64,000 nt of DNA from Streptomyces sp. DSM 110735 (lineage in GTDB: Bacteria; Actinomycetota; Actinomycetes; Streptomycetales; Streptomycetaceae). Under the pieces are notes generated by a model, which searched no databases, had not been told where the DNA came from, and saw nothing but the letters and a program-made list of their open reading frames with translations. This document shows, piece by piece, positions 15,738 through 24,397 of the stretch. Numbering within the stretch: the stretch's first letter is position 1; the number at the start of each line of letters is the position of its first letter. The stretch covers positions 62,001 to 126,000 of the forward strand of contig NZ_JACYHF010000009.1 of the NCBI RefSeq assembly GCF_016482685.1. Direction: 5' to 3'. The position numbers and the translations under genes are program-made.

Positions 15738-16045
15738 CGCGGCGGCGTGTCGTGGGGGCGGGCGTCGGTCGGCGTCCGTCCTGCGGTCGTGGTCGGTTCC
15801 GGCGCGCGCCTGCGTGTGTCGTGGGGCGGGGCCGCGGCGGGGGGTATCCGTCCTCGGTCCGGCGGGCTGCATGCTGACAAGCGCGTGGAGTTCTCGCCGG
15901 CCGCTGCGGGCGGACACCCCCCGCCACGTCCCCTCCTCGCCGTTTGCGGCCGTCCGGTGCGTTCGCCGTCCGCCGTCCGCCGTCCGCCGTCCGCCGTCCG
16001 ACGTCCGCCGTGCGTGGGTCTTGTTGTACGTCGTCTTACGTTCGC
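15738..16045. other. Intergenic region with a 7-bp tandem repeat
   Basis: This 308-base gap lies between two converging genes. It holds the CCGTCCG array (15966-16014). I see no gene with coding character and no strong terminator hairpin. Confidence 0.5.
15966..16014. repeat. Seven tandem 7-bp units (CCGTCCG)
   Basis: Five perfect CCGTCCG units followed by two with one change each (ACGTCCG, CCGTGCG). The array lies just after the stop codon of the serine hydrolase (minus strand), in its 3' flank. Confidence 0.88.
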
Positions 16046-17215
16046 TCAGGTGCGCAGTGTTTCCCTTAGTGCTCGTACCAGTGCCTGGGCCCTTGGGTCT
16101 GCTGTTACGCCTGGCTGGAAGGCGTTGGTGACGTAGCCGAAGGCGATGCCTGATTCCGGGTCTGCGAAGCCCAGGGCGCCGCCTCGGCCGGGGTGGCCGA
16201 AGGAGTGGGGGGTCAGAAGGGGGGACGCCGGGCTGTGGAGCATGGGGCCCAGGCCGAAGCGGGTGTTCACCACCAGGACCTGGTCCGGGCCAGCCGACTG
16301 TTCCGTTCGGGTCAGCTCCATCGTCTGAGGGGTGAACAGGCGTACGCCGCCGTCCACTTCGCCTATCAGGGAGGCGTACACCCGCGCCAAGCCGTCCGCC
16401 GTGGCGATGCCGTTGGAGGCGGGGAGGGCGGCGGAGCGGTAGGTGGGGGCGTTCTCGTCCGGGAGCGGGGTGATCGCTGCGAAGGCGCGGCGGGTGAGGG
16501 AGGCTGGGTTGGCGTAGGCGTCGGCTACCGCCTTCTTGGGGCGGGTGCGTAGCGCGCCCTCGATGTGTGGTGGGTCCACCGGGCCGACTCGGCCGACGCG
16601 GGACTGTTCCTGTGCGGGCAGGCCCAGCCAGAGGGTCGCGCCTGCCGGGGTGGCGATCTCGTCCGCGATCCACTCGCCCACCGGGCGGCCGGTGACGCGG
16701 CGGATCAGTTCGCCGGTGAGCCAGCTATAGGTCTGCGCGTGGTAGCCGTGCGCGGTGCCCGGTTCCCACACCGGTGCCTGGGCGGCGACGGCTGCCGCGC
16801 CGAGGTCGGGGTCGGCGGCCTGCTCGGGGGTGAGGGGGTGGTCGAGTACGGGCACGCCCGCGCGGTGGGCGAGCAGGTGCCGTACGAGGGTGTGCTCCTT
16901 GCCGTTCGCCTTGTACTCCGGCCAGTACTCGCCCACCGGCGCGTCCAGGTCCAGTTCGCCGCGCTGGTGCAGGAGGAGGAGTCCGGCGGCTACTACGCCC
17001 TTGGTCGCGGAGCGGATGATCTGGGCCGTTCCCTCCTGCCAGGGCTCGGTGCCGTCCACGTCTCGCGTGCCCGCCCACAGGTGGACGACTCGGTGGCCGT
17101 CCCGGTAGACGGTGACGGCGGCGCCGCGCTCACCGAGCCGGGCGAAGTTCGCCGCGAACGCCTCCCCGACCGCTTCGAAACCCTCGGCCACCGTGCCGTT
17201 CACGTTCGCTTCCAC
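16046..17215 (-). CDS. Serine hydrolase of the beta-lactamase/EstB family (S12)
   Basis: A 389-residue class C beta-lactamase-like hydrolase without a signal peptide, so probably a cytosolic esterase. The nucleophile motif SxxK is SATK (about residue 69). The Tyr of the YxN-type motif lies in QTYSWLTGEL, and the third motif (KTG equivalent) reads HPGRGG, as in EstB-type carboxylesterases. It likely hydrolyses small esters; beta-lactam hydrolysis is not implied. The start at 17215 (ATGGAAGCG) follows a GGGGCTCGGGTG; the weak ribosome-binding site leaves some doubt. It is a single gene. Confidence 0.83.
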   Translation of the reverse strand: MEANVNGTVAEGFEAVGEAFAANFARLGERGAAVTVYRDGHRVVHLWAGTRDVDGTEPWQEGTAQIIRSATKGVVAAGLLLLHQRGELDLDAPVGEYWPEYKANGKEHTLVRHLLAHRAGVPVLDHPLTPEQAADPDLGAAAVAAQAPVWEPGTAHGYHAQTYSWLTGELIRRVTGRPVGEWIADEIATPAGATLWLGLPAQEQSRVGRVGPVDPPHIEGALRTRPKKAVADAYANPASLTRRAFAAITPLPDENAPTYRSAALPASNGIATADGLARVYASLIGEVDGGVRLFTPQTMELTRTEQSAGPDQVLVVNTRFGLGPMLHSPASPLLTPHSFGHPGRGGALGFADPESGIAFGYVTNAFQPGVTADPRAQALVRALRETLRT

Positions 17216-17299
17216 ACCCGAGCCCCTTCACTGGCTTGCGCTCACGAGTGAAACACGGAGGCTTCGCCTTCGATTCCTCGGTGGGACACGGCTCACATG

Positions 17300-18067
17300 T
17301 CACGCGCCCCGCGTCACTGCCCTCGGGTCGAAGCCGAAGGGCAGCTCCAGCCGGTGCGCCCGCATCAGCGCGTCGTCACTCAGTAGTTCGCCGGTCGGGC
17401 CGTCCGCCGCGATCACTCCGTCGCTGAGGATCAGCGAGCGGGGGCACAGCTCCAGGGCGTAGGGCAGGTCGTGAGTGACCATGAGGACCGTCACGTCCAA
17501 CGAGCGCAGGATGTCCGCCAGTTCGCGCCGGGAAGCGGGGTCCAGGTTGGACGACGGTTCGTCCAGGACCAGGATCTCCGGCTCCATCGCCAGTACGGTC
17601 GCTACCGCCACCCGGCGGCGCTGGCCGAAGGAGAGGTGGTGCGGGGGGCGGTCCGCGAAGTCCGCCATGCCGACCCGGTCGAGGGCGCCGCGTACCCGCT
17701 CCTCCAGCGCCGTTCCCTTGAGCCCGGCTGCTGCCGGTCCGAAGGCCACGTCCTCCCGTACGGTCGGCATGAAGAGCTGGTCGTCGGGGTCCTGGAAGAC
17801 GATGCCGACCCGCTGCCTGATCTCCGCCATGTGCCGCTTGCCGACCGGCAGCCCGGCGACGGTCACCGTGCCGGTGCCGCCGCCCAGGATGCCGTTCAGA
17901 TGCAGCACGAGCGTCGTCTTGCCCGCGCCGTTCGGGCCGAGCAGCGCGACCCGCTCGCCTCGGGCGATCGAGAAGTCCACGCCGAACAGCGCCTGGTGGC
18001 CGTCGGGGTAGGCGAAGGCGAGGCCGGAGACCTCCAGCGAAGCAGAAGCAGTACTCACGCCGACCAT
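17300..18067 (-). CDS. cbiO: ECF transporter ATPase for nickel or cobalt
   Basis: A 255-residue ABC ATPase. Walker A is GPNGAGKTT (about 44-52), the Q-loop is VFQDPDDQL (typical of ECF/CbiO ATPases), the signature is LSFGQRRRVAVA, Walker B is EILVLDEP, and the H-loop is MVTHDLPYA. It powers the uptake complex with CbiQ and the CbiM-CbiN fusion encoded directly upstream, 13 bases away. The three genes form one operon behind the site at 19899-19915. Metal choice (Ni versus Co) rests on that site rather than on this protein. Confidence 0.9.
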   Translation of the reverse strand: MVGVSTASASLEVSGLAFAYPDGHQALFGVDFSIARGERVALLGPNGAGKTTLVLHLNGILGGGTGTVTVAGLPVGKRHMAEIRQRVGIVFQDPDDQLFMPTVREDVAFGPAAAGLKGTALEERVRGALDRVGMADFADRPPHHLSFGQRRRVAVATVLAMEPEILVLDEPSSNLDPASRRELADILRSLDVTVLMVTHDLPYALELCPRSLILSDGVIAADGPTGELLSDDALMRAHRLELPFGFDPRAVTRGA

Positions 18068-18080
18068 CCCAGCACACCCC

Positions 18081-18842
18081 TCACAGCGCCCACCCCACCA
18101 GGCAGACCACCAGCGCGGTCGCCGGGAGGGTCAGGGCGTACGACCACTGGGCGCGGGACGCGGTGACCTCGTCGATGACCGGCATCGTGCCGGAGTAGCC
18201 CCGGCTCATCATGGCGAGGTGGACGCGCTCGCCGCGTTCGTAGGAGCGGATGAACAGGGCGCCCGCCGACTTGGCGAGGACGCCCCAGTGCCGTACGCCG
18301 CGTGCCTCGAAGCCGCGGGACTCGCGGGCGATGCGCATGCGGCGCATCTCGTCGGTGACGACGTCGCCGTAGCGGATCATGAAGGAGGCGATCTGGACGA
18401 GCAGCGGGGGCAGCTTGAGCCGCTGGAGACCGAGGAGCAGTTCGCGCAGGTCGGTGGTTGCCGCGAGGAGGACGGAGGCGGCGACGCCGAGGGTGCCCTT
18501 GGCGAGCACGTTCCAGGCGCCCCACAGACCGTCCACGCTCAGCGAGAGTCCGAGCCAGTGCACCCGCGCGCCTTCGGCCACGAACGGCATGAGCACCGCG
18601 AACGCCACGAACGGCACCTCGATGAGCAGCCGCCGCAGCAGGAACCCGGCGGGCACCCGCGCCCGGTGTGCCACGCACGCCAGCAGCACGGCGTACACCC
18701 CGAACGCCCACATCGCCTCGCGCGGGGTGGCCACCACCACGATCACGAAGGCGAGCGTGGCGGCGAGCTTGGTGTGCGGGGGCAGGGCGTGCACGGGGGA
18801 GTGGCCGTGCCGGTAGAGGCGGTGGGCGTGTCCGGCGCCCAT
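18081..18842 (-). CDS. cbiQ: ECF transporter transmembrane component
   Basis: A 253-residue integral membrane protein with five to six TM helices. It carries the two coupling motifs of EcfT proteins: ARESRGFEARG (A-R-[ES]-R-G) and MMSRGYSG. These helices contact the ATPase CbiO. The ATG at 18842 lies one base past the stop of the fused CbiM-CbiN gene, so the genes are tightly coupled. Confidence 0.9.
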   Translation of the reverse strand: MGAGHAHRLYRHGHSPVHALPPHTKLAATLAFVIVVVATPREAMWAFGVYAVLLACVAHRARVPAGFLLRRLLIEVPFVAFAVLMPFVAEGARVHWLGLSLSVDGLWGAWNVLAKGTLGVAASVLLAATTDLRELLLGLQRLKLPPLLVQIASFMIRYGDVVTDEMRRMRIARESRGFEARGVRHWGVLAKSAGALFIRSYERGERVHLAMMSRGYSGTMPVIDEVTASRAQWSYALTLPATALVVCLVGWAL

Positions 18843-18843
18843 G

Positions 18844-19878
18844 TCAGACCTCCGCGGGCACGGAGCGCCGCCTGCGCACCGCCCAGAACACCGCGCTGCC
18901 CGCGACGACGGTCACGCCGACGCCGATCACGCCCGCGAGTCCGCCCGACAGGCGCGCGTCGGAGACGTCCTTGACGCCGTAGTCCGCGAGCGGGGAGTCC
19001 GCCGAGGCGTGCCGCTCCGACTTCCTGTCGATGCCCTGGTCGTGGGCGACCTTCTCCAGTCCGTCGGGGTTCGCGGAGGCGTAGAAGCTGACGAACCCGG
19101 CGAGGACCAGCGAGGTGACCAGACCGGTGATCCACAGGGTGCGCCGGGAGGTGCGCGCCGCCACCGGGGCGGGAGTGGCGGAAGGCGCGTCCACCAGCTC
19201 GCCGTTCACCTGCAGCCGGAGCCGCCGGCGCAGTCCGCGCGCGCCGTAGACGAGGTCGGGGCGTACGGCGACGACGGCGCCCACGGTGAGCGCGGTGATC
19301 ACCGCCTCGCCGATGCCGATCAGCACATGGACGCCGATCATCGCGGTGGCGACCTTGCCGAGGGAGACGTCGGTGGTGCCGCCGATCGCGTAGATCAGCG
19401 TGAAGACCACGGCGGCGGCCGGTACGGAGACCAGCGCGGCGACGAAGGACGCGCCGGTGACCGAGCGCCGGGTGCGCGGCAGCAGCGCGAGCAGTCCCCG
19501 GAAGACGGCGTACGCGACGACGGTGGTCGTGATGGCCATGTCGGTGATGTTCACGCCGAGCGCGGTCAGCCCGCCGTCCGCGAACAGCACGCCCTGCATG
19601 AGCAGCACGACCGACACACAGAGCACCGCTGTACAAGGGCCGACGAGTATCGCGGCGAGCGCGCCGCCGAGGAGATGGCCGCTTGTTCCGGCCGCGACGG
19701 GGAAGTTGAGCATCTGTACGGCGAAGATGAACGCCGCCACCAGCCCGGCCAGCGGTGCGGCGCGCTCCTCGCCCAGCTCGCGGCGGGCACCGCGCAGGCT
19801 CACCGCGAGGGCGCCGGCGGCGACCACTCCGGTGACGGCGGAGGTCGGGGCGTCGATGAATCCGTCAGGTACATGCAC
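18844..19878 (-). CDS. cbiM: Fused CbiM-CbiN substrate-specificity protein of a nickel/cobalt ECF transporter
   Basis: A 344-residue membrane protein. The N terminus MHVPDGFID places His2 in the metal-binding position used by CbiM/NikM after Met1. Six to seven TM helices follow (about 10-225), with NFPVAAGTSGHLLGGALA as the conserved CbiM loop. The C-terminal 110 residues hold a PDGLEKVA segment between two TM helices, which is the CbiN/NikN (PDGLE) module, here fused. The GTG start at 19878 is required for the MH start. The -10-like TAAAAT ends six bases before it, so the mRNA may be leaderless. A Nur-box-like site suggests nickel; no cobalamin riboswitch was seen. Confidence 0.88.
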   Translation of the reverse strand: MHVPDGFIDAPTSAVTGVVAAGALAVSLRGARRELGEERAAPLAGLVAAFIFAVQMLNFPVAAGTSGHLLGGALAAILVGPCTAVLCVSVVLLMQGVLFADGGLTALGVNITDMAITTTVVAYAVFRGLLALLPRTRRSVTGASFVAALVSVPAAAVVFTLIYAIGGTTDVSLGKVATAMIGVHVLIGIGEAVITALTVGAVVAVRPDLVYGARGLRRRLRLQVNGELVDAPSATPAPVAARTSRRTLWITGLVTSLVLAGFVSFYASANPDGLEKVAHDQGIDRKSERHASADSPLADYGVKDVSDARLSGGLAGVIGVGVTVVAGSAVFWAVRRRRSVPAEV

Positions 19879-19884
19879 AGGACG

Positions 19885-19915
19885 ATTTTAGAGGCTTGTT
19901 GCGAACCCTTTGCAA
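19885..19915 (-). promoter_or_regulatory. Nur-box-like operator and promoter of the metal transporter operon
   Basis: TTGCGA-N5-TTGCAA occupies 19899-19915 and agrees with the nickel-responsive Nur box (TTGCAA-N5-TTGCAA type) known from S. coelicolor nik and sodF promoters. On the minus strand a TAAAAT -10 (19890-19885) follows, six bases before the GTG start at 19878. Nur bound here would cover the -35 area. Confidence 0.65.
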
Positions 19916-20040
19916 GAGAGAGGGGGTCTCAGCTTCTGGTCTCGCGGCGCTCCAGGGGCATAAATCGGAAAATATGGGACATTAGAGACGAGGTGGCTGG
20001 ACGGCACCGGCGATGTCACCCCACGTGAGAGGGCGATCCG

Positions 20041-20385
20041 ATGTCTGTAGTCGAGCAGTACGCGCGCGCCCACATCGTCACGGACGAGGACGACCCCGGA
20101 GCCGTACCCGTGATGCTGACCTACGACCCCGACACCGACCCCTGGTCCGTCCGGGTGGGTCTGCCCGGACCCCAGGAATGGACCTTCTCGCGCTCCCTCC
20201 TTGAGGAAGGGCTGCGGGCGCCCGCCGAGAGCGGTGACGGGGACGTACGGGTCTGGCCGTGCGGCCGGGTCCAGGCGGTCGTCGAGTTCCACTCCCCGCA
20301 GGGCGTCGAGGTGGTGCAGTTCGACGTCAAAGCCCTCATGCGCTTCCTGCGCCGCACCTACACGGCAGAGCCCGTCCGCGGTTGA
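20041..20385 (+). CDS. ssgE: SsgA-like sporulation/cell-division regulator, SsgE type
   Basis: A 114-residue SsgA-like protein (SALP) running from MSVVEQYARAHIV to the FDVKALMRFLRRTY end. Key family positions are the DPDTDPWSVRVGLP core, EWTFSRSLLEEGL and DVRVWPCGR. SALPs occur only in morphologically complex actinomycetes and guide septum and spore-wall synthesis, partly by acting on penicillin-binding proteins. I assign SsgE from position: in S. coelicolor ssgE sits between PBP genes and a metal-transport operon, as here. ATG 20041 is preceded by GAGAGGGCG. Confidence 0.87.
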   Translation: MSVVEQYARAHIVTDEDDPGAVPVMLTYDPDTDPWSVRVGLPGPQEWTFSRSLLEEGLRAPAESGDGDVRVWPCGRVQAVVEFHSPQGVEVVQFDVKALMRFLRRTYTAEPVRG

Positions 20386-20404
20386 ACCACCTGCGAACGG
20401 GCTC
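20368..20404. terminator. Hairpin between converging ssgE and PBP gene
   Basis: GAGCCCGT (20368-20375) pairs with ACGGGCTC (20397-20404), and an inner GGTT/AACC pairing stabilises the loop. It overlaps the last codons of ssgE and can work on both strands. Confidence 0.6.
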
Positions 20405-20427
20405 GCGTCTCACCTGAGTTGTGCGGG

Positions 20428-22089
20428 TCAGCTCCCGAGCTTCAGCAGGGTCGCGACGATCGGACCCGCCGTGTCACCGCCGTGCCCGCCCGCCTGGACG
20501 ACGCCCGCCGACGCCAGGTCGCCCTTGTAGGCGGTGAACCAGCCGTTGGGCTTCTTCTGGTTGTCCACCTCGGCGGAGCCCGTCTTCGCGCCGTAGTCCG
20601 GACCGAGCCCGGACATCGCCTCGGCGGCGGTGCCGTAGGCGGCGGTGAACTGCATCAGCTCGCGCAGATCGGCCAGCGTCTTCGCCGACAGCGTGCGCGA
20701 GGCGGTCGCCAGCGTGCGGTGGTCCACCGTCGGCGCGACCAGGTACGGCTGGTGGAAGGTGCCGGTCTTCACGGTCGCCGCGACCGACGCCATGTTCAGC
20801 GGGTTCATCCGCACCCCGCCCTGCCCGATCAGCGACGCCGCCATCGGGGCACCCGACTGCACCGGCACCGAGCCGTCCAGCGTGGGGACGCCGATCTGCC
20901 AGTTGTCCAGGGAGAGACCGAAGACCTGCTGCGCCTGCTTGGTCAGGTCGTCGTTCTTCAGCTTCTTCGCCTGGCTGATGAAGGCGGTGTTGCAGGAGCG
21001 GCCGAAGCTCGCCTTGAAGGTGCCGCCCTTGATCGAGAAGTCGTCGTCGTTGTGGAACTTCCAGCCGCCGTACGTGTACGTCTTCGGGCACGGGTGCTTC
21101 TTGTCCGGCGACGCCAGACCCTTGTCGATCAGCAGCGAGGAGGTGATGATCTTCATGGTGGAGCCGGGCGCCAGCGAGCCCTGGAACGCGGTGTTGAAGC
21201 CGTGCCCGCTGTTGGCGACCGCGAGGATCTCACCGGTCGAGGCGCGCAGCGCGACCACGGCAGCCTTCTCCTGCTTGTCCACCTGCTTCTCGGCGGCAGC
21301 CTGGAGCACCGGGCTGAGCGTGGTCTTCACCGTGCCCGGGGTGCCCTCGCTGAGCGCCACCAGCGTCTTGTCGGACAGCCCTGCCTTCCCGGACGCCTTG
21401 CCGCGCACCACGCGCAGCTCCACGCCCGCCTTGCCGCCCGCCTGCTTGCCGAACTTCTCGCGCAGCCCGTCCAGCACCGTGCCGAGCGAGGGGTACTTGG
21501 CCGCCGTCAGCTCGCCGCCGTCGCGGTCCAGAGCCTTGACCGGCGGGGTGCCGGACTCGCCGGTGACGAGCTTGTCGCCGTCCTTGAGGTCCGGGTGGAC
21601 GACGGAGGGCTGCCAGTCCACCACCGCCGCGCCGTCGGACTTGCGGCGCACCACGGTCAGCGAACTGTCGTACGCCAGCGGCTTGTCGGTGCCCTCGAAG
21701 GAGACGGTCGCCTTCACCGAGAACGGCACCTTCGCGCCCGCGCGCTTGCCCGCCGTCAGCGTGACGTCCTTGAGGTGGGCGTCCTTGGTGTACCCGGTGA
21801 GCAGGGCGGTGGCGGCGGGGGCGTCGTCGGTGACGGCGGCTGCCTTGGCCGGTTCGTTCTTCTGCCAGGCCGTCAGGAAGCGGGTGGCGGCGGTCTTCAC
21901 CTCGATGGCGCTCGGCGGACCCGTCTTGACCTCCTTGTGGTCCGACAGGGTCCGGTCGTCTGCCGACGCGCCGCCCTCGTACAGCGCGTAGAGGCCGAAG
22001 CCCGCGCCGCCGACGACCACGGCGATCATCCCGCCGAGTACGGCGGGCCTGGTCTTCGGCCGCTCGGCGGCACGCCTTCTCTTGCCCAC
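20428..22089 (-). CDS. Class B penicillin-binding protein with MecA N-terminal domain (second of a tandem pair)
   Basis: A 553-residue bitopic membrane protein with a short basic N terminus, a TM anchor (about 18-36), an NTF2-like MecA_N domain (about 50-160), a dimerisation domain and a transpeptidase domain. Active-site motifs are STMK (in APGSTMKIITS), SCN (in FGRSCNTAF) and KTG (in GAKTGSAEV). It would cross-link peptidoglycan stems outside the membrane. MecA_N PBPs are often beta-lactam tolerant (family knowledge; not shown here). It lies 96 bases behind its paralogue on the same strand, and ssgE is next to it, which fits a role in sporulation-linked wall synthesis. Confidence 0.9.
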   Translation of the reverse strand: MGKRRRAAERPKTRPAVLGGMIAVVVGGAGFGLYALYEGGASADDRTLSDHKEVKTGPPSAIEVKTAATRFLTAWQKNEPAKAAAVTDDAPAATALLTGYTKDAHLKDVTLTAGKRAGAKVPFSVKATVSFEGTDKPLAYDSSLTVVRRKSDGAAVVDWQPSVVHPDLKDGDKLVTGESGTPPVKALDRDGGELTAAKYPSLGTVLDGLREKFGKQAGGKAGVELRVVRGKASGKAGLSDKTLVALSEGTPGTVKTTLSPVLQAAAEKQVDKQEKAAVVALRASTGEILAVANSGHGFNTAFQGSLAPGSTMKIITSSLLIDKGLASPDKKHPCPKTYTYGGWKFHNDDDFSIKGGTFKASFGRSCNTAFISQAKKLKNDDLTKQAQQVFGLSLDNWQIGVPTLDGSVPVQSGAPMAASLIGQGGVRMNPLNMASVAATVKTGTFHQPYLVAPTVDHRTLATASRTLSAKTLADLRELMQFTAAYGTAAEAMSGLGPDYGAKTGSAEVDNQKKPNGWFTAYKGDLASAGVVQAGGHGGDTAGPIVATLLKLGS

Positions 22090-22185
22090 AGTTCCAAGTC
22101 CTCCGCGCTCTCCCCAGGGTCCCCGCAGCCCTCACACGTCCCCGACGTCGGCACCACACTAGAGTCCCCGCGCGCGGGGTCGCGC

Positions 22186-23817
22186 TCAGCCCATGCTCCG
22201 TAGCACTCTTGCGACAATCGGACCGGAGGCGTCGATGCCATGGCCGCCGTCCTCGGTGACCGCCGCGGCGGCCACGTCGTCGCGGTACCCGGTGAACCAA
22301 CTGTTGGACTTCGTCTGGCTGTCCACCTCGGCGGAGCCGGTCTTGGCGCCGATGACGCCGCTCATCCGCCCCATCACGCCCGCGGCGGTGCCGGAGCGGG
22401 CGGTGCGGTTCATCATCGCGCGCAACTGCTGGGACGTGGCGGCGGGCAGTCCCTGCGCGGTGGCCGGCTTGCGGCCGTCCAGGCTCAGCGGCACGATCAC
22501 CGGCTGACGGAAGACCCCGGTCATCGCGGTCGCGGTCACCGACGCCATGTTCAGCGGGCTCATCTGCACCTGGCCCTGTCCGATCAGCCCCGCCGCCGTG
22601 TCGGGACCGCCCGGCGCGGGCACCCGGCCGTCGAAGGACGGGACGCCGATCTTCCAGTCGTTACGGCCGATCCCGAACCGCTGCCCCGCCTCGTTGGTCA
22701 GCCAGTCCGGATGCACGTCGTCCGCGAACTTCACGAACGCCGTGTTGCAGGAGCGGGCGAAGCTCTCGGAGAGGGTGGCGTGCTCGTTGGGCGTCAGACC
22801 GGTCAGGTTGGTGAAGGTCTGGCTCTGCCAGACGGCGCTGGGCGGGCAGGGCGCCGGACCGTTCGCCGTGGTCAGACCGTGGTCGATGAGGGTCGCGGCG
22901 CTGACTATCTTCATGGTGGAGCCGGGCGCCAGCTCCCCGAGGAAAGCCGCGTTGAAGCCGTCGTCGCGGTGGTTGGCGACCGCCAGGATCTCGCCGGTGC
23001 TCGGCTTGACCGCCACCACCGAGGAGTTGGTGTAGCCGGCGACCGCCGACTCGGCAGCCGCCTGCGCGCCCGCGCTGAGCGTGGTCCTGAGCTTGCCGGT
23101 CCGCCCCTTCACCAGGGTCATCAAGGTGGTGTCGGCGGCGGTCTCCCCCTGTGTCGCGTCCTGGTGACGGATCACCAGCTCCACGCCGCCCCGCCCGCCC
23201 GCCTTGTCCCCGTAGCGCTCCCGGAGTTCGTCGAGGATCGGTCCGAGCGAGGGGTACTTCTCCCGGGTCAGCACCCTGCCGTCCCGGTCCACGGCCTCGA
23301 TCTGCGGGGTGGCCGCCTCCTCGACGGTCAGCGTGTCCCCCTTCTCCAGCTTGGGGTAGACCACCGAGGGCGCCCAGTCGACCAGCGGACGGTGCGAGGT
23401 CACCCCGCGCACGACCGTCAACTTGCTGGTGTAGGAGATCGGTTCAGACTTCTCGCCGTACGACACCTTCGCGGTCACCTTGAACGGCACGGTGGTGCCG
23501 TCGGCTGTGCCGGGGGTGATGCGGACGCCGGTGATGTGCGCGTCGTCGCCGTACGCCGACAGCAACTGCTGGGCGTCCTCGGGGAAGTTGGTGTACGTCG
23601 CCGCCCGCTCGGGCTGGTTCTTCGTCCAGGCGGCGAAGAACGCCCTGCTGGTGTCGGCCACTTCATCCTTGTCGGGCGGACCGGTCTTCACCTTGGGCGC
23701 ACCGGTGCCCCCGACCCCGCCCAGCGCCGAGGCGACGTTGTACATGCCGTAGCCCGCGCCGCTCAGCATCGCGACGCAGACCCCGCTGATGACGGCGACC
23801 TTGACTTTCCTGCCCAT
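22186..23817 (-). CDS. Class B penicillin-binding protein with MecA N-terminal domain (first of a tandem pair)
   Basis: A 543-residue paralogue of the protein encoded downstream. The TM anchor is at about 6-26 (VAVISGVCVAMLSGAGYGMY), then MecA_N (about 45-150), a linker with VEEAATPQIEAVDRDGR, and the transpeptidase domain with STMK (APGSTMKIVSA), SCN (FARSCNTAF) and KTG (GAKTGSAEV). I start at ATG 23817, which follows GGGGAGGGACG. The longer open frame is Arg/Pro-rich without coding character. Gene duplication followed by divergence is clear, because domain order and motif spacing are shared while most surface residues differ. Confidence 0.9.
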   Translation of the reverse strand: MGRKVKVAVISGVCVAMLSGAGYGMYNVASALGGVGGTGAPKVKTGPPDKDEVADTSRAFFAAWTKNQPERAATYTNFPEDAQQLLSAYGDDAHITGVRITPGTADGTTVPFKVTAKVSYGEKSEPISYTSKLTVVRGVTSHRPLVDWAPSVVYPKLEKGDTLTVEEAATPQIEAVDRDGRVLTREKYPSLGPILDELRERYGDKAGGRGGVELVIRHQDATQGETAADTTLMTLVKGRTGKLRTTLSAGAQAAAESAVAGYTNSSVVAVKPSTGEILAVANHRDDGFNAAFLGELAPGSTMKIVSAATLIDHGLTTANGPAPCPPSAVWQSQTFTNLTGLTPNEHATLSESFARSCNTAFVKFADDVHPDWLTNEAGQRFGIGRNDWKIGVPSFDGRVPAPGGPDTAAGLIGQGQVQMSPLNMASVTATAMTGVFRQPVIVPLSLDGRKPATAQGLPAATSQQLRAMMNRTARSGTAAGVMGRMSGVIGAKTGSAEVDSQTKSNSWFTGYRDDVAAAAVTEDGGHGIDASGPIVARVLRSMG

Positions 23818-24397
23818 GACGCGTCCCTCCCCAGCCCCGTGTCCCCGTGGTGACCGATGCGTCCCGATGTACTGAACGCGTTCAAAAATCGGTGCGGAGG
23901 AACTGTATGCGTTCGTGGACCGCTCGTGGGTCCCTCGTGACGAGAGTTGTCGATTGTTGACCGAATGGAGATGTTGCGCGGCTGAGTGCCGTGGCGTGCG
24001 CGTATCCGTCGTGGCGCGGCGGCGTCCTCGCCGGGGTGCGCAGGGGTGAGTCCGGCCGACGTCGGACCGGCCGGACCCACCGGGGCCCCCGGCCGCCGGC
24101 CCGGCTCCGGGGTGCGTTCCGGAGCCGGGCCTCAAGGCACGGGGGCCGTGCGGGAGGCTCTCCCCCTGGGGCCTCCGGGAAGAGAGACAACCCCACTCGA
24201 CCCCCCTCGCTCAAGCGTCCGGCGCCCGGGCCGACGGGGGGTTCGCCCCGGTTTGCCGGTGGCGGGCGCCGGGGTGTTCGACTGGCGCGTTCGGATGGCG
24301 AATGGAGAAACCGCAGGCGAGGGACGCGTGGGGGTGGCGAAACCTGGCGTATGGGCGGGTACCGCCTGCCGTCACGGTCCCGTTCCCGTCCTGCTTC
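23818..24397. other. 580-base intergenic region upstream of the PBP pair
   Basis: No gene with coding character is seen. The region holds a perfect 12-bp palindrome TGAACGCGTTCA at 23873-23884, 56 bases upstream of the first PBP start, which may be an operator in its promoter. It also holds the terminator-like hairpin at 24098-24131 and a long G/C-rich stretch with no clear structure after that. Confidence 0.5.
24098..24131. terminator. Hairpin downstream of hchA
   Basis: Perfect 13-bp stem (24098-24110 with 24119-24131) and an 8-base loop. It is 266 bases beyond the hchA stop on the minus strand, so it could end hchA transcripts before the PBP promoter. Confidence 0.5.

Noticed and set aside
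14301..16014. Tandem repeats as CRISPR arrays
   Set aside because: Units are 6-7 bases without unique spacers and there are no cas genes.
19879..20040. Cobalamin riboswitch before the metal transporter
   Set aside because: The gap is short, has no B12-box-like sequence, and the predicted mRNA is leaderless.
20428..23817. The tandem PBPs as a methicillin-resistance (mecA) determinant
   Set aside because: MecA_N domains are common in intrinsic Streptomyces PBPs; there is no mecR/mecI and no sign of transfer.
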